The notes below the pieces were generated by a model that made no database searches, was not told where the DNA came from, and saw nothing but the letters and a program-made list of their open reading frames with translations. 64,000 bases of DNA. Origin: CAIWHR01 sp963741355. Its GTDB lineage: Bacteria > Pseudomonadota > Gammaproteobacteria > Burkholderiales > Casimicrobiaceae. Below, piece after piece: positions 18,492-28,070 of the stretch. The stretch lies in NCBI GenBank assembly GCA_963741355.1, contig CAVUIG010000015.1:139635-203634 (forward strand). The letters are read 5' to 3'. Within the stretch, counting starts at the first letter, position 1, and each line of letters starts with the position of its first letter. Made by a program: the position numbers and the translations under genes.

Positions 18492-19521
18492 CCGCCAGAC
18501 GCCCGATCGCGTACGTCACCGTGCCGGCGATCGCGCCGAGCAACAGCATGCGGGCGCCCGAATAGACCGAGTTGCGGCCGGTGAAAAGCGATAGCAGCGC
18601 GCCAACCGTAAAGAGCGACACGGCGCTGATTGCGATGGCGATCGGCAGGGACTTCGGCCCGGGCGCGACGACGAAGGGAATGAGCGGCAGCAGCGCCCCC
18701 GCCCCGAACGACACGAACGACGAGATCGCCACCCCCCAGGGAGAGCCCAGCTCCTCGGGATTGAGCCCGAGCTCCTCGCGCGCGAGCGTGTCGAGCGCAT
18801 GCTCCGGATCGGCGACGATGCGATTCGCGAGCTTGGTCGCCTCCGCCGCCGGCAGCCCCTTCGCCGCGTAGATGAGCGCAAGCTCCTGCGCCTCGGCCTC
18901 CGGGTACTGCATGAGCTCGTCGCGCTCGAGGCCGATCTGGTATTCGTAGAGTTCGCGCTGCGAGCGCACCGACACGTATTCGCCGGCGGCCATCGCGAAG
19001 GCACCCGCGCACATGCCGGCGACACCGGTGAGCAGCACCACATGCGGGTCGGCGCTCGCTCCGGCGATGCCGAGGATCAGCCCCGAATTCGACACGAGCC
19101 CGTCGTTGACGCCGAATACCGCGGCGCGCAGGTTGTTGCCGCTGCCGAGCCCGCGGTGGCGGTGCTCGAACGTCGCGCCGGCCGTCGGCGTCGTGTGGCC
19201 GGGATCGCGGCCGAGCGAGGTCCCGTAGACGCTCATCCCGCGCACCTTCATTGCGGCGAGCACGTTCTTGATGCGCCGCGGCCCCAGCCACTTCACGAGC
19301 CACGCGACGAATCGCGTGCGCGCGTCGGGCACGAACGGAGCGGGCGCCTCGGCGCCGCGGGCGGTGAGCTGCGCGCGCCAGATCGCCGCCTGCGCCTCGG
19401 CCTCGCCGGCGAGGCGGCGAAAGAGCTCGGCGCGGGTCGTTCCGGCCTCCGCCTCCGCACAGGCGCGATACAGAAACACCGAGCGCTGCTCCTCGTACCA
19501 GCTTTCGAGCGGGTTGGACAT
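18475..19521 (-). CDS. ferritin-like / VIT1-CCC1 iron-manganese transporter fusion
   Basis: A 348-residue protein. Residues 1-~100 form a helical ferritin/rubrerythrin-like domain, and residues ~125-348 form a VIT1/CCC1 membrane domain with five hydrophobic helices. The VIT signature is present (FGVNDGLVSNSGLILGIAGA, FAMAAGEYVSVRSQ, SFVSFGAGALLPLIPF). Family members (MbfA, VIT) export Fe2+ or Mn2+, so a role in metal detoxification is likely. It is upstream of and overlapping rlmI. Confidence 0.88.
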   Translation of the reverse strand: MSNPLESWYEEQRSVFLYRACAEAEAGTTRAELFRRLAGEAEAQAAIWRAQLTARGAEAPAPFVPDARTRFVAWLVKWLGPRRIKNVLAAMKVRGMSVYGTSLGRDPGHTTPTAGATFEHRHRGLGSGNNLRAAVFGVNDGLVSNSGLILGIAGASADPHVVLLTGVAGMCAGAFAMAAGEYVSVRSQRELYEYQIGLERDELMQYPEAEAQELALIYAAKGLPAAEATKLANRIVADPEHALDTLAREELGLNPEELGSPWGVAISSFVSFGAGALLPLIPFVVAPGPKSLPIAIAISAVSLFTVGALLSLFTGRNSVYSGARMLLLGAIAGTVTYAIGRLAGVALG

Positions 19522-19552
19522 GGCGAAGTCTCGGAGAAGGCGGGCGCCGGAT

Positions 19553-20521
19553 TCAGGCCAGCGCGGCCTCGATTCGCGCCATCACATCGGGCGCGAGCTT
19601 CGGCACGACGTCGAGCGCCTTCAGATTCTCGCGAACCTGCGCGGGACGCGTCGCGCCGGTGATCACGCTCGACACATTGGGATTCTTGAGGCACCACGCG
19701 AGCGACAGTTGCGCAAGCGTGCACGAGAGATCCTTGGCGATCGGCTCGAGCCGCTTCACGACGGCGATCTTCGCGGCGTCCGTCAGCCGCTCGGCCAGCC
19801 ATTCGTAGCCCTTGAGCGCGCCGCGCGAATCGGGCGGGATGCCGGCGTTGTACTTGCCGGTCAGCATCCCGGATGCGAGCGGGCTCCAGATCGTCGTCCC
19901 GAGCCCGATGTCGCGGTAGAGCTGCGCGTACTCCTGCTCGACGCGCTCGCGATGGAAGAGATTGTATTGCGGCTGCTCCATCACCGGCTTGTGCAGGTGA
20001 TGCCGCTCGGCGATCTGCCACGCCGCCATGATCTCGGCCGCCGTCCATTCGGACGTGCCCCAGTAGTGTGCCTTGCCCGAGCTCACGATGTCGTGCATCG
20101 CGTAGACGGTTTCCTCGATCGGCGTGTCGGGATCGGCGCGATGGCAGAACACGAGATCGACGTAGTCGAGCGCGAGCCGCGAGAGCGAGCCGTCCATCGC
20201 CTGCATCAGGTATTTCCGGTTGAGCGTGTTCTTCTCGTTGGGCCCGTCGAACATGCCCCAGTAGAACTTGGTCGAGATCACGTAGGACGAGCGGCGCCAG
20301 CCCATCTTCTTCAACGCCGCGCCCATGATTGTTTCCGAGGCACCCTTCGCATAGACCTCGGCGTTGTCGAAGAAATTGACGCCGGCGTCGTATGCGGCCG
20401 CCATGCAATCGCGGGCGAGGTCCTCGCCCATCTGGTTGCCGTAGGTCACCCACGAGCCGAACGAGAGCTCGCTCACCTTGAGACCGGAGCGGCCGAGCCG
20501 GCGATAGTTCATGGTCGTCAT
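19553..20521 (-). CDS. aldo/keto reductase (KCNAB/YghZ type)
   Basis: A ~322-residue NADPH-dependent reductase. It begins NYRRLGRSGLKVSELSFGSW and carries the catalytic set: Asp and Tyr in FFDNAEVYAKG, Lys in STKFYWG and His in VFCHRAD. It resembles the potassium-channel beta subunit subfamily, which includes E. coli YghZ. The start is ATG 20521 or 20512, neither with a strong ribosome site. The substrate is unknown; methylglyoxal-type aldehydes are typical for the group. Confidence 0.9.
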   Translation of the reverse strand: MTTMNYRRLGRSGLKVSELSFGSWVTYGNQMGEDLARDCMAAAYDAGVNFFDNAEVYAKGASETIMGAALKKMGWRRSSYVISTKFYWGMFDGPNEKNTLNRKYLMQAMDGSLSRLALDYVDLVFCHRADPDTPIEETVYAMHDIVSSGKAHYWGTSEWTAAEIMAAWQIAERHHLHKPVMEQPQYNLFHRERVEQEYAQLYRDIGLGTTIWSPLASGMLTGKYNAGIPPDSRGALKGYEWLAERLTDAAKIAVVKRLEPIAKDLSCTLAQLSLAWCLKNPNVSSVITGATRPAQVRENLKALDVVPKLAPDVMARIEAALA

Positions 20522-20583
20522 TGTGGTCTTTGCAAAATGGAAAATGGAGGTGCGGGGGCGCGGGCGCGGTACGGTGCCCGGCG

Positions 20584-20589
20584 TACAAT
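20584..20589 (+). promoter_or_regulatory. possible -10 element of the S9 peptidase gene
   Basis: TACAAT, matching TATAAT in five of six positions, lies 35 nt upstream of the peptidase start codon. No convincing -35 box is seen at the right distance. Confidence 0.3.
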
Positions 20590-20623
20590 CGCGAGCGCAC
20601 ATTGTACCTACAAGGACCCGGGA

Positions 20624-22692
20624 ATGGCCTCCACGATTCATCGAAAGTCCCGCCGCGCGACCCGCCGCGTGACGTCGAGCAAGCCGCCACTCGACGTCGA
20701 TGCGCTGTGGTCGATCAAGCGGATCGGCACGCCGACGCTCTCACCCGACGGCAGGCAGGCGTGCAGCGCGGTGACGAGCTTCGACATGGAGACCAACGAG
20801 AGCCGCACCGAGCTCTGGCTGTTTCCGACCGGGCATGGCGGCGACGGCGGGCGATTGCGCGCACGGCGACTCACCGCGGGCGACAAGGACAGCGATCCCA
20901 AATGGTCGCCTGACGGCCGCTTCATCGCGTTCACCGCGAAGCGCAAGGACGATGAGGAGGCGCAGGTCTACCTCATCGCGCCCGACGGCGGCGAGGCGAC
21001 GCGCCTCACGCGCGTCGCGACCGGATGCCTTGCGCCGAAATGGTTCGCCGACGGCAAGCGGATCGCGTTCGTGTCGTGGGTGTGGCGCGACCTCGCGACC
21101 GACGCGCTGCAGGCGAAGCGGCGCAAGGAGCGCAAGGATTCGAAAGTCAAGGCACACGTCAGCGAGCGCGCTGAATATCGATTCTGGGACCACTGGCTCA
21201 CCGACGGACGCGAGCCGCACGTGCTCGTCTGCGACGTCGCCTCGGGGCGCTCCCGCGACGCGCTCGCCGGCACCGGACTCGCGCTGCCGCCGTGGGAGCC
21301 GGGTTCGGGTGACTACGACATCGCGCCGGACGGTCGCGAGCTCGCGATCACCGCCGACCTCGCCCCCGAACCGGGGATGATGAACCAGCGCGACATCGTG
21401 ATCGTGAATCTCGCGACGCGCCGCAAGCGGGTGCTCACCGCGGCGACGAGGACCGACGACGCATCCCCCGTCTACTCGCCGGACGGACGCACACTCGCGT
21501 TCCACTCGTACGACACCGATCGCTCGTTCAACGATCAGGGCACGATCACGCTGCTCGCCCGCACGACGGGGCGAAAGCGCACGCTTGCGCCGAAATCGAT
21601 CGGCAGACGACGCATTTGACGTTCACGCCGGACAGCCGCGCGCTGCTGTTCACGCTCGAGAGCCACGGGCGCGTCGGCATTGCCAGGCTACCCGTTGATG
21701 CTCCGGATCGCGCCGTGCCCACGCTCGTCGCCGGCGGCGGCACGGTCGGCGGATTCGCGCAATCGCGCGACGGGGCCGTGATCGCCTTCGACCGCTCCTC
21801 CAATACGCATCCGCCTGCGCTCTTTGCGTGTCGCGCCGACGGCGGCGGCGAGCGCTCGATCGAATCGGTCAATCGGGCGCTGCTCGCGCGGCACGCCTTC
21901 GGCGAGATGCGCGAGGTGACGGTGAAGGGCTGGGGCGGCGAGCCGGTGCAGATGTTCGTCGTCTATCCACCGAACTTCGACCCGGCGAAGAAATGGCCGC
22001 TGCTGCATTCGATCCACGGCGGGCCGCATGCGGCGCACCTGGACGGCTGGCACTTTCGCTGGAACACGCAGGTGTTCGCGGGCAAGGGCTACGTCGTCGC
22101 CTGCGTCAACTACCACGGATCATCAGGATTCGGGCAGAAATGGCTGGAGACGATCACTCGCCGTTACGGCGAAAAGGAATTCGCCGACGTCGAGGCGGGC
22201 ACGGACTGGTTGCAGCGGCAGGGTTACATCGATCGCGCGCGGCTCACCGCCACCGGCGGAAGCTATGGCGGATTCATGGTCGCCTACATGAATGGCAACA
22301 CCGATCGCTACAAGGCGTACGTGTGCCACGCCGGATGCTATGACTGGGTCAGCATGATGGCGACCGACGGCTACCGTTTCTTCGCCAAGGAGCTCGGCGC
22401 GTTTCACTGGGACAACCCGGCGCTGGTGATGCGCCAGTCGCCGCATCATTACGTGAAGCGCGCGAAGACGCCGACGCTGGTGGTTCACGGCGAGCTCGAC
22501 TATCGCGTCCCTGCGACACAGGCGCTCCAGTACTACGATTCGCTGAAGGCGAAGGACGTCCCGGCGCGGCTCGTGTACTTCCCGGACGAGAACCACTGGA
22601 TTCTGAAGCCGCAGAACTCGCGGCTGTGGTACCGCGAATTCTTCGACTGGGTGAAGCGCTTCGCACCAGCAGGACCGACGCGCGGACGCTGA
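20624..22692 (+). CDS. S9-family prolyl oligopeptidase, one frameshift
   Basis: An acylaminoacyl-peptidase / DPP-like serine peptidase of about 690 residues. The N-terminal beta-propeller shows repeated SPDGR and W-S-P-D-G motifs. The C-terminal alpha/beta hydrolase domain has the nucleophile Ser in TGGSYGGFM, Asp in GELDYRVP and His in DENHWI. The propeller reads from ATG 20624 in one frame to ~21600 and the rest in another; the indel falls at about 21598-21612. No signal peptide is evident, so the enzyme is probably cytoplasmic. Confidence 0.88.
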
Positions 22693-22722
22693 TCGACATC
22701 GCCGCCGGCAGCGGCGCGGAAT

Positions 22723-23127
22723 TCAGACCGCGGTGACCGGCGGACCGCCCAGCTTGCGCTCGTAGCGCTCCTGGCACGCGACGCATCGCGTGGCGGTCGG
22801 ATGGGCTGCGAGCCGTGCCGGCGCGATCGGTTCGCCGCAGTCGCGGCACTCACCGTACGTGCCCGCGCGCATGCGGGCGAGCGCGGCGTCGACCTCGGCC
22901 AGCTCGGTCAGCGCATGCCGCACCTCGGCGATGTCGAGCTCCGCCAGCCCATCGGCGACGCCCCATTCGTCGCCGCTTTCCTTGATCCGGTTGCGCAGCC
23001 CCACGACCCGATCGTCGTCGCTGCCGTCGAGCTGCGTCTTCACCTCGACGCGTAGCGTGGCGCGGCGTGACTCGAGCTCGCGCTTCAGGCGGGGCAGGTC
23101 CACGGATTCTGCAGGCCGGTTTTTCAT
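22723..23127 (-). CDS. DksA/TraR-type zinc-finger protein
   Basis: A 134-residue protein with an N-terminal coiled-coil region and a C-terminal C4 zinc finger, CRDCG ... CVACQ. It matches the TraR/DksA fold. The coiled-coil tip is less acidic than in true DksA, so it may be a paralogue that acts on RNA polymerase differently. It is divergent from the small heat-shock gene. Confidence 0.88.
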   Translation of the reverse strand: MKNRPAESVDLPRLKRELESRRATLRVEVKTQLDGSDDDRVVGLRNRIKESGDEWGVADGLAELDIAEVRHALTELAEVDAALARMRAGTYGECRDCGEPIAPARLAAHPTATRCVACQERYERKLGGPPVTAV

Positions 23128-23235
23128 GTCGGGAGACCTTCTGCTTCAGGGGGGAACGGACTCGCCTCCATTATCGCCTTTTTGGGCGGCCGGCGAGCCG
23201 CCCCGCATTATCCCGTCAAAGCGCGGCCGCGGCCG

Positions 23236-23266
23236 CTTGAAACCCCGCGAACGGGCCGCAGATAGG
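23236..23266 (+). promoter_or_regulatory. possible sigma-32-like promoter of the hsp20 gene
   Basis: CTTGAAA at 23236-23242 matches the heat-shock -35 consensus. A -10 region is only weakly matched about 14-15 nt downstream (CCGCAGATA). It lies 109 nt before the small heat-shock start. Suggestive only. Confidence 0.3.
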
Positions 23267-23350
23267 TATGCGAGACGGTGGCCGGCTGGCGGTGCCATTT
23301 CCCGCGCGGTCCGGTGCCGTCGATTTCCCACGCACAGAAAAGGGCTAGAC

Positions 23351-23770
23351 ATGCACAATCTGATCCAGTTGGACCCGTTTGCCGATACCGCATTCGACAA
23401 TCTCTTCCGCGGCGTTTTCCGGCCGCTGCGCGCCGAGCCGGCGCCCGTGCCGATCAAGCTCGACGTCGCCGAGCAGGACGGCGCGTACGTCGTTCGCGCC
23501 GATATCCCGGGTGTCGGCAAGGATGACATCCAGGTATCGATCGAAGGCAACCAGGTGACGATCGGCGCCGAAGTGAAGCGCGAATCCGAGACCAAGGAAG
23601 GGCAGCGCGTGCTGCATTCCGAGCGCTACTTCGGCAGCGTCCACCGCAGCTTCACGCTGCCGGTCGAGATCGACGAGGCGACGAGCGCCGCGAAATACGA
23701 GAACGGCGTCCTCGAGCTCACGCTCGCCAAGAAGGCCGCTCAGGCCGGACGCAAGCTGACGATCCAGTAA
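23351..23770 (+). CDS. Hsp20/alpha-crystallin small heat-shock protein
   Basis: A 139-residue chaperone. The alpha-crystallin domain spans about residues 37-139, with VRADIPGVGKDDIQVSIEGN and the conserved A-x-x-x-N-G-V-L-E-L motif (AKYENGVLELTL). It ends without the usual I-x-I extension, but KLTIQ is close to it. Small heat-shock proteins hold unfolded clients. It is divergent from the DksA-type gene and followed by a strong hairpin. Confidence 0.93.
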   Translation: MHNLIQLDPFADTAFDNLFRGVFRPLRAEPAPVPIKLDVAEQDGAYVVRADIPGVGKDDIQVSIEGNQVTIGAEVKRESETKEGQRVLHSERYFGSVHRSFTLPVEIDEATSAAKYENGVLELTLAKKAAQAGRKLTIQ

Positions 23771-23799
23771 GTCACGCGGCGCCGTTCCTGTCGCGTGCG

Positions 23800-23832
23800 G
23801 CCACCGTGGCGGATCGCTTCCGCCGCGGTGGC
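23800..23832. terminator. hairpin between convergent hsp20 and KTSC genes
   Basis: A 14-bp near-perfect stem (GCCACCGTGGCGGA against TCCGCCGCGGTGGC, one mismatch) with a five-base loop. There is no T-run, but its place between two convergent stops suggests a bidirectional terminator. Confidence 0.5.
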
Positions 23833-23841
23833 TGCGCGCGT

Positions 23842-24051
23842 TCAGCGCACACGCTTCGCGGGATACTCCTCGTCGATGTTGTCGCGGAAGTAGCTCCACG
23901 GCGACGAGGCCGACAGCATCATTCGGTAGGTCTCGGCCGAGACGCCACCATACTCGAACGTGCCTGAGGTCAGCTCGACAATGAGCGAGCGCCGTCGGTC
24001 GTCGTAGCCTACGGCGCGCAGGTTGCCTCCGGTCAGCTTCTTCATTTCCAT
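23842..24051 (-). CDS. KTSC-domain protein
   Basis: A 69-residue protein covered by one KTSC domain: VGYDDRRRSLIVELTSGTFE, Y-G-V and the SPWSYFRDNI core. The function is not established; some members are fused to lysyl-tRNA synthetase-like or nuclease domains. GAGGAG lies 5 nt before ATG 24051, fixing the start. It is divergent from the frameshifted peptide-binding gene. Confidence 0.85.
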   Translation of the reverse strand: MEMKKLTGGNLRAVGYDDRRRSLIVELTSGTFEYGGVSAETYRMMLSASSPWSYFRDNIDEEYPAKRVR

Positions 24052-24282
24052 CGCAGCTCCTCGGTCGGCAGCGCAACAGAGACCGCTGGCTTCGCCCCCG
24101 GCGCCGAGTGCGACGGCCGCCCGAGGCGAGCGCCATCTTGCGCGCGGGCGGTGGCGAGGGTCAACGTCATTCCGACGCAAGTTTGCGTGGCCGCTTCGAC
24201 GATGCCGTGGGGGATGTCCCGAACCGGGCTGGCGGAGCCCGGTGCTAGCATTCGGGATCTCCGATTCGACGGACGCCGCGCA

Positions 24283-26098
24283 ATGCCGGAACGACTTTTC
24301 AGACCGCCACGACCGCGCCGACGGTTTGCGCTGCTCGGCGTGGCCGCCGCGCTCTTCGCGCTCGCGATCGCCGGCCGCGGGCGCCGATCCGCCGCGAACG
24401 CTGCGTGTCGTCCTCCAGACCGCCGAGACGAGCTTCGATCCGCAGTTCGCGAACGATGCCCCGTCGGATGCCGTCATCGACAACGTCTTCGAGGCGATGC
24501 TCGACTACGACTACCTCGCCCGTCCGGTGCGGCTCGTCCCGCGCACGCTGGAGGCGATGCCGGTCAGCGAGGACGGCGGCAAGACCTATCTCTGCCGCGA
24601 TCCGCAAGGGCATCTTCTTCACGCCGGATCCCGCGTTCAAGGGCAAAGCCGCGCGAGCTGACCGCGCAGGACCACGCGTACGCGCTCAAGCGGCTGCTCG
24701 ATCCCGCGGTCCGGAGCCCGTGGGCATGGCTTCTCGAAGGCAAGCTCGTCGGCGGCGACGAGCTCTTGGCAAGCGCCGGCAAGACGGGAAAGCTCGACTA
24801 CGATGCGCCGTTTCCCGGGCATCGAGGTGGTCGACCGGTACACGCTCAGGATCCGGCTCAACGCGCCGGATCTGCGCTTTCCCTACGTGCTGGCGATCTC
24901 GAATACCGCCGCGATCGCGCGCGAAGTCGTCGAGGCCTATGGCCTGGACATCGGCGCGCATCCCGTCGGCACGGGTCCCTACATGCTGGGCGCGTACAAG
25001 CGCAGCTCCCGGATCGAGCTCTTGCCAACCCGGGATTCCGCGAGGTCACGTACGCGCCGGCGGGGCCGATACCGGCGTCGTCGCGATCGGTCGCGGCGGA
25101 CCTCAGGGGCAAGCGGCTGCCACGCCCGCCGCGCATCGACATCAGCATCATCGAGGAGGCGCAGGGGCGCTGGCTCGCGTTCCTCAATCGGCGAAATCGA
25201 CCTGCTCGATATACTGCCTCCCGATCTTCGCCACAGGCGCTGGCGGACGGCAAGATCCGGCCCGAATTCGCGGCGAAGGGCATCACGCACCACGTCCTCA
25301 TTCGCCCGAACGTGTATTTCGCGTCGTTCAACATGGAGGACCCGATGGTGGGCGGCTACACGCCGGAGAAGATCGCGCTGCGGCGCGCGATAGGCATGGC
25401 CTTCAACGTCGGCGAGCTGATCCGAGTCTTCTATTATGGCCGCGCGGTGCCGGCGCAGGGCCCGGTACCGCCCGACATCTCCGGCTTCGATCCGCAACCT
25501 GCGCACCCGCGCGCAGGACTACGATCCCGCCGCGGCCCGCGCGCTGCTCGACAAGTTCGGCTACAAGGACCGCGACGGCGACGGATACCGCGAGATGCCG
25601 GACGGCAAGCCGCTCGTGATCCAGCGTTGGTCAGTGCCGACGTCGTCGCAGCGACTGGTGGACGAGCTGTGGAAGAAGAACTGGACGCGATCGGCATCAA
25701 GCTCGACATTCGCCATGACCGGCTGCCGGAGCTGCGCAAGATGGCGCGGCAGGGAAAGATCCCCATCCGCAGCGACGGCTGGCAGGCGGACTATCCTGAC
25801 GCAGAGAATTTCATGCAGCTCCTGTACGGTCCCAACATCGGGCAGGCGAACGATGCCCGCTTCAATCTGCCCGAGTTCAACCGGCTGTTCGAAGCAGGCG
25901 AGCCGGCTGCCCGATTCGCCGGAGCGGACAAAGCTGTTCGACCGGATGACCGAGCTCGTGCTCGCCTATGCGCCGTGGCGCATGACCGTCAGCATCGTCG
26001 AGGACAGCTTCGCGCATCCCTGGGTGCGCGACTTCGTGCCGCACCCCATCCGCTCGCAGAGCTGGATGTACGTCGACGTGGATTCGGCGCGTCGCTGA
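24283..26098 (+). pseudogene. ABC transporter peptide-binding protein (SBP_bac_5), about ten frameshifts
   Basis: Pieced together, this is a ~600-residue DppA/OppA-type periplasmic binding protein. It has a signal-like N-terminus (residues 1-30), then ETSFDPQFANDAPSDAV, LTAQDHAYALKRLLDP, HPVGTGPYMLG, LRRAIGMAFNVGELI and KFGYKDRDGDGYREMPDG. These pieces alternate among three frames, with changes near 24370, 24600, 24650, 24810, 25030, 25190, 25230, 25500, 25680 and 25915. Protein-level conservation between breaks is good and internal stops are few, so a very recent pseudogene or a locally error-rich assembly are both possible. No ABC permease or ATPase gene is adjacent. Confidence 0.75.
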
Positions 26099-26120
26099 GC
26101 TCGCGCGCCGGCGCGGCGCG

Positions 26121-26492
26121 TCATTCCGGCTTCGGCAGCTCGTATTGCTTGCAGTCCTCGAGCCGGGTGAGCTCGCCGTTGCGGATCAGCGACAGGTTGA
26201 GGTCCTTGCCGCGCAGCTCCATCATGCCGTTGGTATAGCGCAGGCCGGAATCCGAGGAGATCTGATAGAGGTTGACGCGAGTGCCGTTGGGCATCAGCAG
26301 GCGCACCTCGCCGACGTCGAGGCGGATCATCAGGCGTTCGCCGTCGAGCTTGCAGACGATCGTGTTGCGCGCCGCTTCGACCTCCTCCTTGCTGGCCTTG
26401 GGCGCGGCGCAGGCGGTGACGAGCGCCGCGGCGGCGAGGACGAGGAATGCCGCGACGCGACGGCTGCGCTCTGCTGGGCTGCGACGAATCAT
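26121..26492 (-). CDS. MliC-like lipoprotein
   Basis: A 123-residue lipoprotein precursor: basic N-terminus, hydrophobic stretch and lipobox LVTAC (Cys28). The mature part resembles the MliC / C-type lysozyme inhibitor fold, with an early cysteine (VCKLDG), a central SSDSGLRYTNG matching the S-G-x-x-Y motif, and a late cysteine (LEDC). MliC proteins protect peptidoglycan from host lysozyme. The family match is by pattern only and diverged. It is convergent with the peptide-binding gene. Confidence 0.65.
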   Translation of the reverse strand: MIRRSPAERSRRVAAFLVLAAAALVTACAAPKASKEEVEAARNTIVCKLDGERLMIRLDVGEVRLLMPNGTRVNLYQISSDSGLRYTNGMMELRGKDLNLSLIRNGELTRLEDCKQYELPKPE

Positions 26493-26550
26493 GCAAGGAT
26501 CTCCGGCAAACGTTCGCCGCGAGAATATCACGCGCCGCCCGCCGGCCGCT

Positions 26551-27885
26551 TCAGCAGTCGACAACGCTGACGGCGAGTCCGCCGAGCGACAGCTCCTTGT
26601 AACGGCTCGCCATCTGGCGCCCGGATTCGACCATCGACCGGACGAGCGCGTCGAAGGCGACCTGCGCGGGTTCCGGTTGACGAATCCCGAGCCGCGCCGA
26701 GCGCAGCGCATGCGCCGCCGCGCGCGCGTTGCGGTCGATGCAGGGGTCCTGCACGAGGCCGCCGACCGGATCGCACGTGAGCCCCTTGTAGGGGTCGAGC
26801 GCGCGCTCCGCGGCGAAGAGGACCTGGCTGTTGCTCGCATTGTTCACGGCGGCGAGCCCGGCCGCCGCCATCGCGGCGGCGACGCCCACTTCGCCCTGGC
26901 AGCCCGAGTGTCGCAGCCCCGAAGTCCGCGCGAGGTGGCCGATGGCTGCCGCCGCGAGCAGGAACACGACGATTCCCTCGTCACTCGCCATCGGCGTGGT
27001 GGTCCGCCAATGGTGGAGCACCGCGGCGACCGGTCCCGCGGAGCCGTTGGACGGCGCCGCGACGACGCGGCCTCCTGCGGCGTTCTCCTCGGCGACCGCG
27101 GTCGCATACACGGCAGCCCACTCGGCGTCGTCGTGGCTGCCGGCGAGGGCTGCGGCGTTCGCGCCCGCGCGCCGCAATTGGCCGCCGCCCGGGAGAATGC
27201 CGTTGGCCGCGAGCCCGCGCTCGACGCTGCTGCGCATCACGGCGGCGACCTTGAGCATTCCCGCCTGGACCTCGCCGGGGCTGCGCAACGCGAGCTCGTT
27301 GATGCGCATCAGCTCGGCGATGCGCTTTCCCTTGGCCTGCCCCAGCGCGAGGAGCTCGCTGGCCGTTGCGAACGTGAATGGCACCCGCAGCGCCGAGCGG
27401 GCTCCGGGCGACTCGCCCTCCGCGAGAATCTGCCCGTCGCCGACCGAGAAATACATCTTCGTCGAGAGCGGGCCACCGGCGCCGTCGCGCGCGCTGATCC
27501 GGATCGCGTTGCTGTGGTAGTCGAAGGCCTTGTCGACGTGAAAGTGAATGTCGGCGTCAGGATCGAACGCAATCCGGTGGCGGCCGCCGAGTGAGAGCGC
27601 CTGCTCGGCGCCGACCCGCGCGGCGCATGCCGGCAGTGCCGCGGGCTCGACCGACTCCGGCGCTTCGCCGCAGAGGCCGGCGAGGATGGCGCGATCCGTT
27701 CCGATCTCGCGGCCCGTGCACGCGACCGACCCGTACAGATCGACCCTCAGCGTGCGCGCCTGGAAGAGCAGGCCATCGGCCTCCAGCTCATGGACGAAGC
27801 GTTGCGCCGCGCGCATCGGCCCGACCGTGTGCGTCGACGACGGTCCAAGCCCGATCCGGTACAGATCGAACGCGCTCATGAACAT
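26551..27885 (-). CDS. sdaA: L-serine ammonia-lyase (Fe-S type)
   Basis: A 444-residue single-chain serine dehydratase converting serine to pyruvate and ammonia. It starts SAFDLYRIGLGPSSTHTVGPM and holds the Fe-S cysteines in RHSGCQGEVGVA and in CDPVGGLVQDPC. Length and domain order (beta then alpha domain) match E. coli SdaA. ATG 27885 or 27879 could be the start. It lies 169 nt downstream of aceK. Confidence 0.95.
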   Translation of the reverse strand: MFMSAFDLYRIGLGPSSTHTVGPMRAAQRFVHELEADGLLFQARTLRVDLYGSVACTGREIGTDRAILAGLCGEAPESVEPAALPACAARVGAEQALSLGGRHRIAFDPDADIHFHVDKAFDYHSNAIRISARDGAGGPLSTKMYFSVGDGQILAEGESPGARSALRVPFTFATASELLALGQAKGKRIAELMRINELALRSPGEVQAGMLKVAAVMRSSVERGLAANGILPGGGQLRRAGANAAALAGSHDDAEWAAVYATAVAEENAAGGRVVAAPSNGSAGPVAAVLHHWRTTTPMASDEGIVVFLLAAAAIGHLARTSGLRHSGCQGEVGVAAAMAAAGLAAVNNASNSQVLFAAERALDPYKGLTCDPVGGLVQDPCIDRNARAAAHALRSARLGIRQPEPAQVAFDALVRSMVESGRQMASRYKELSLGGLAVSVVDC

Positions 27886-28046
27886 TCCCGAGCCCCCCGA
27901 GGCGCAATGCTCCGGGCAATCACGTCGCCCGAAGTCGTTGCAGCCAGTATCGGCGCGGCGGCAGATGAGGGGGCATGGACCCGAGGATCGGTCACTCCGG
28001 CCCGCCGGACGGGGAATTTGTGATCAACAAGCCTTGTGCCGGGCGT

Positions 28047-28070
28047 GCGGCGCGTCACGGGACGCGCCGC
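28047..28070. terminator. 10-bp hairpin overlapping the aceK stop codon
   Basis: A perfect 10-bp stem (GCGGCGCGTC / GACGCGCCGC) with an ACGG loop overlaps the aceK TGA. No T-run follows on the minus strand, so its role as terminator or mRNA-end stabiliser is uncertain. Confidence 0.4.
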
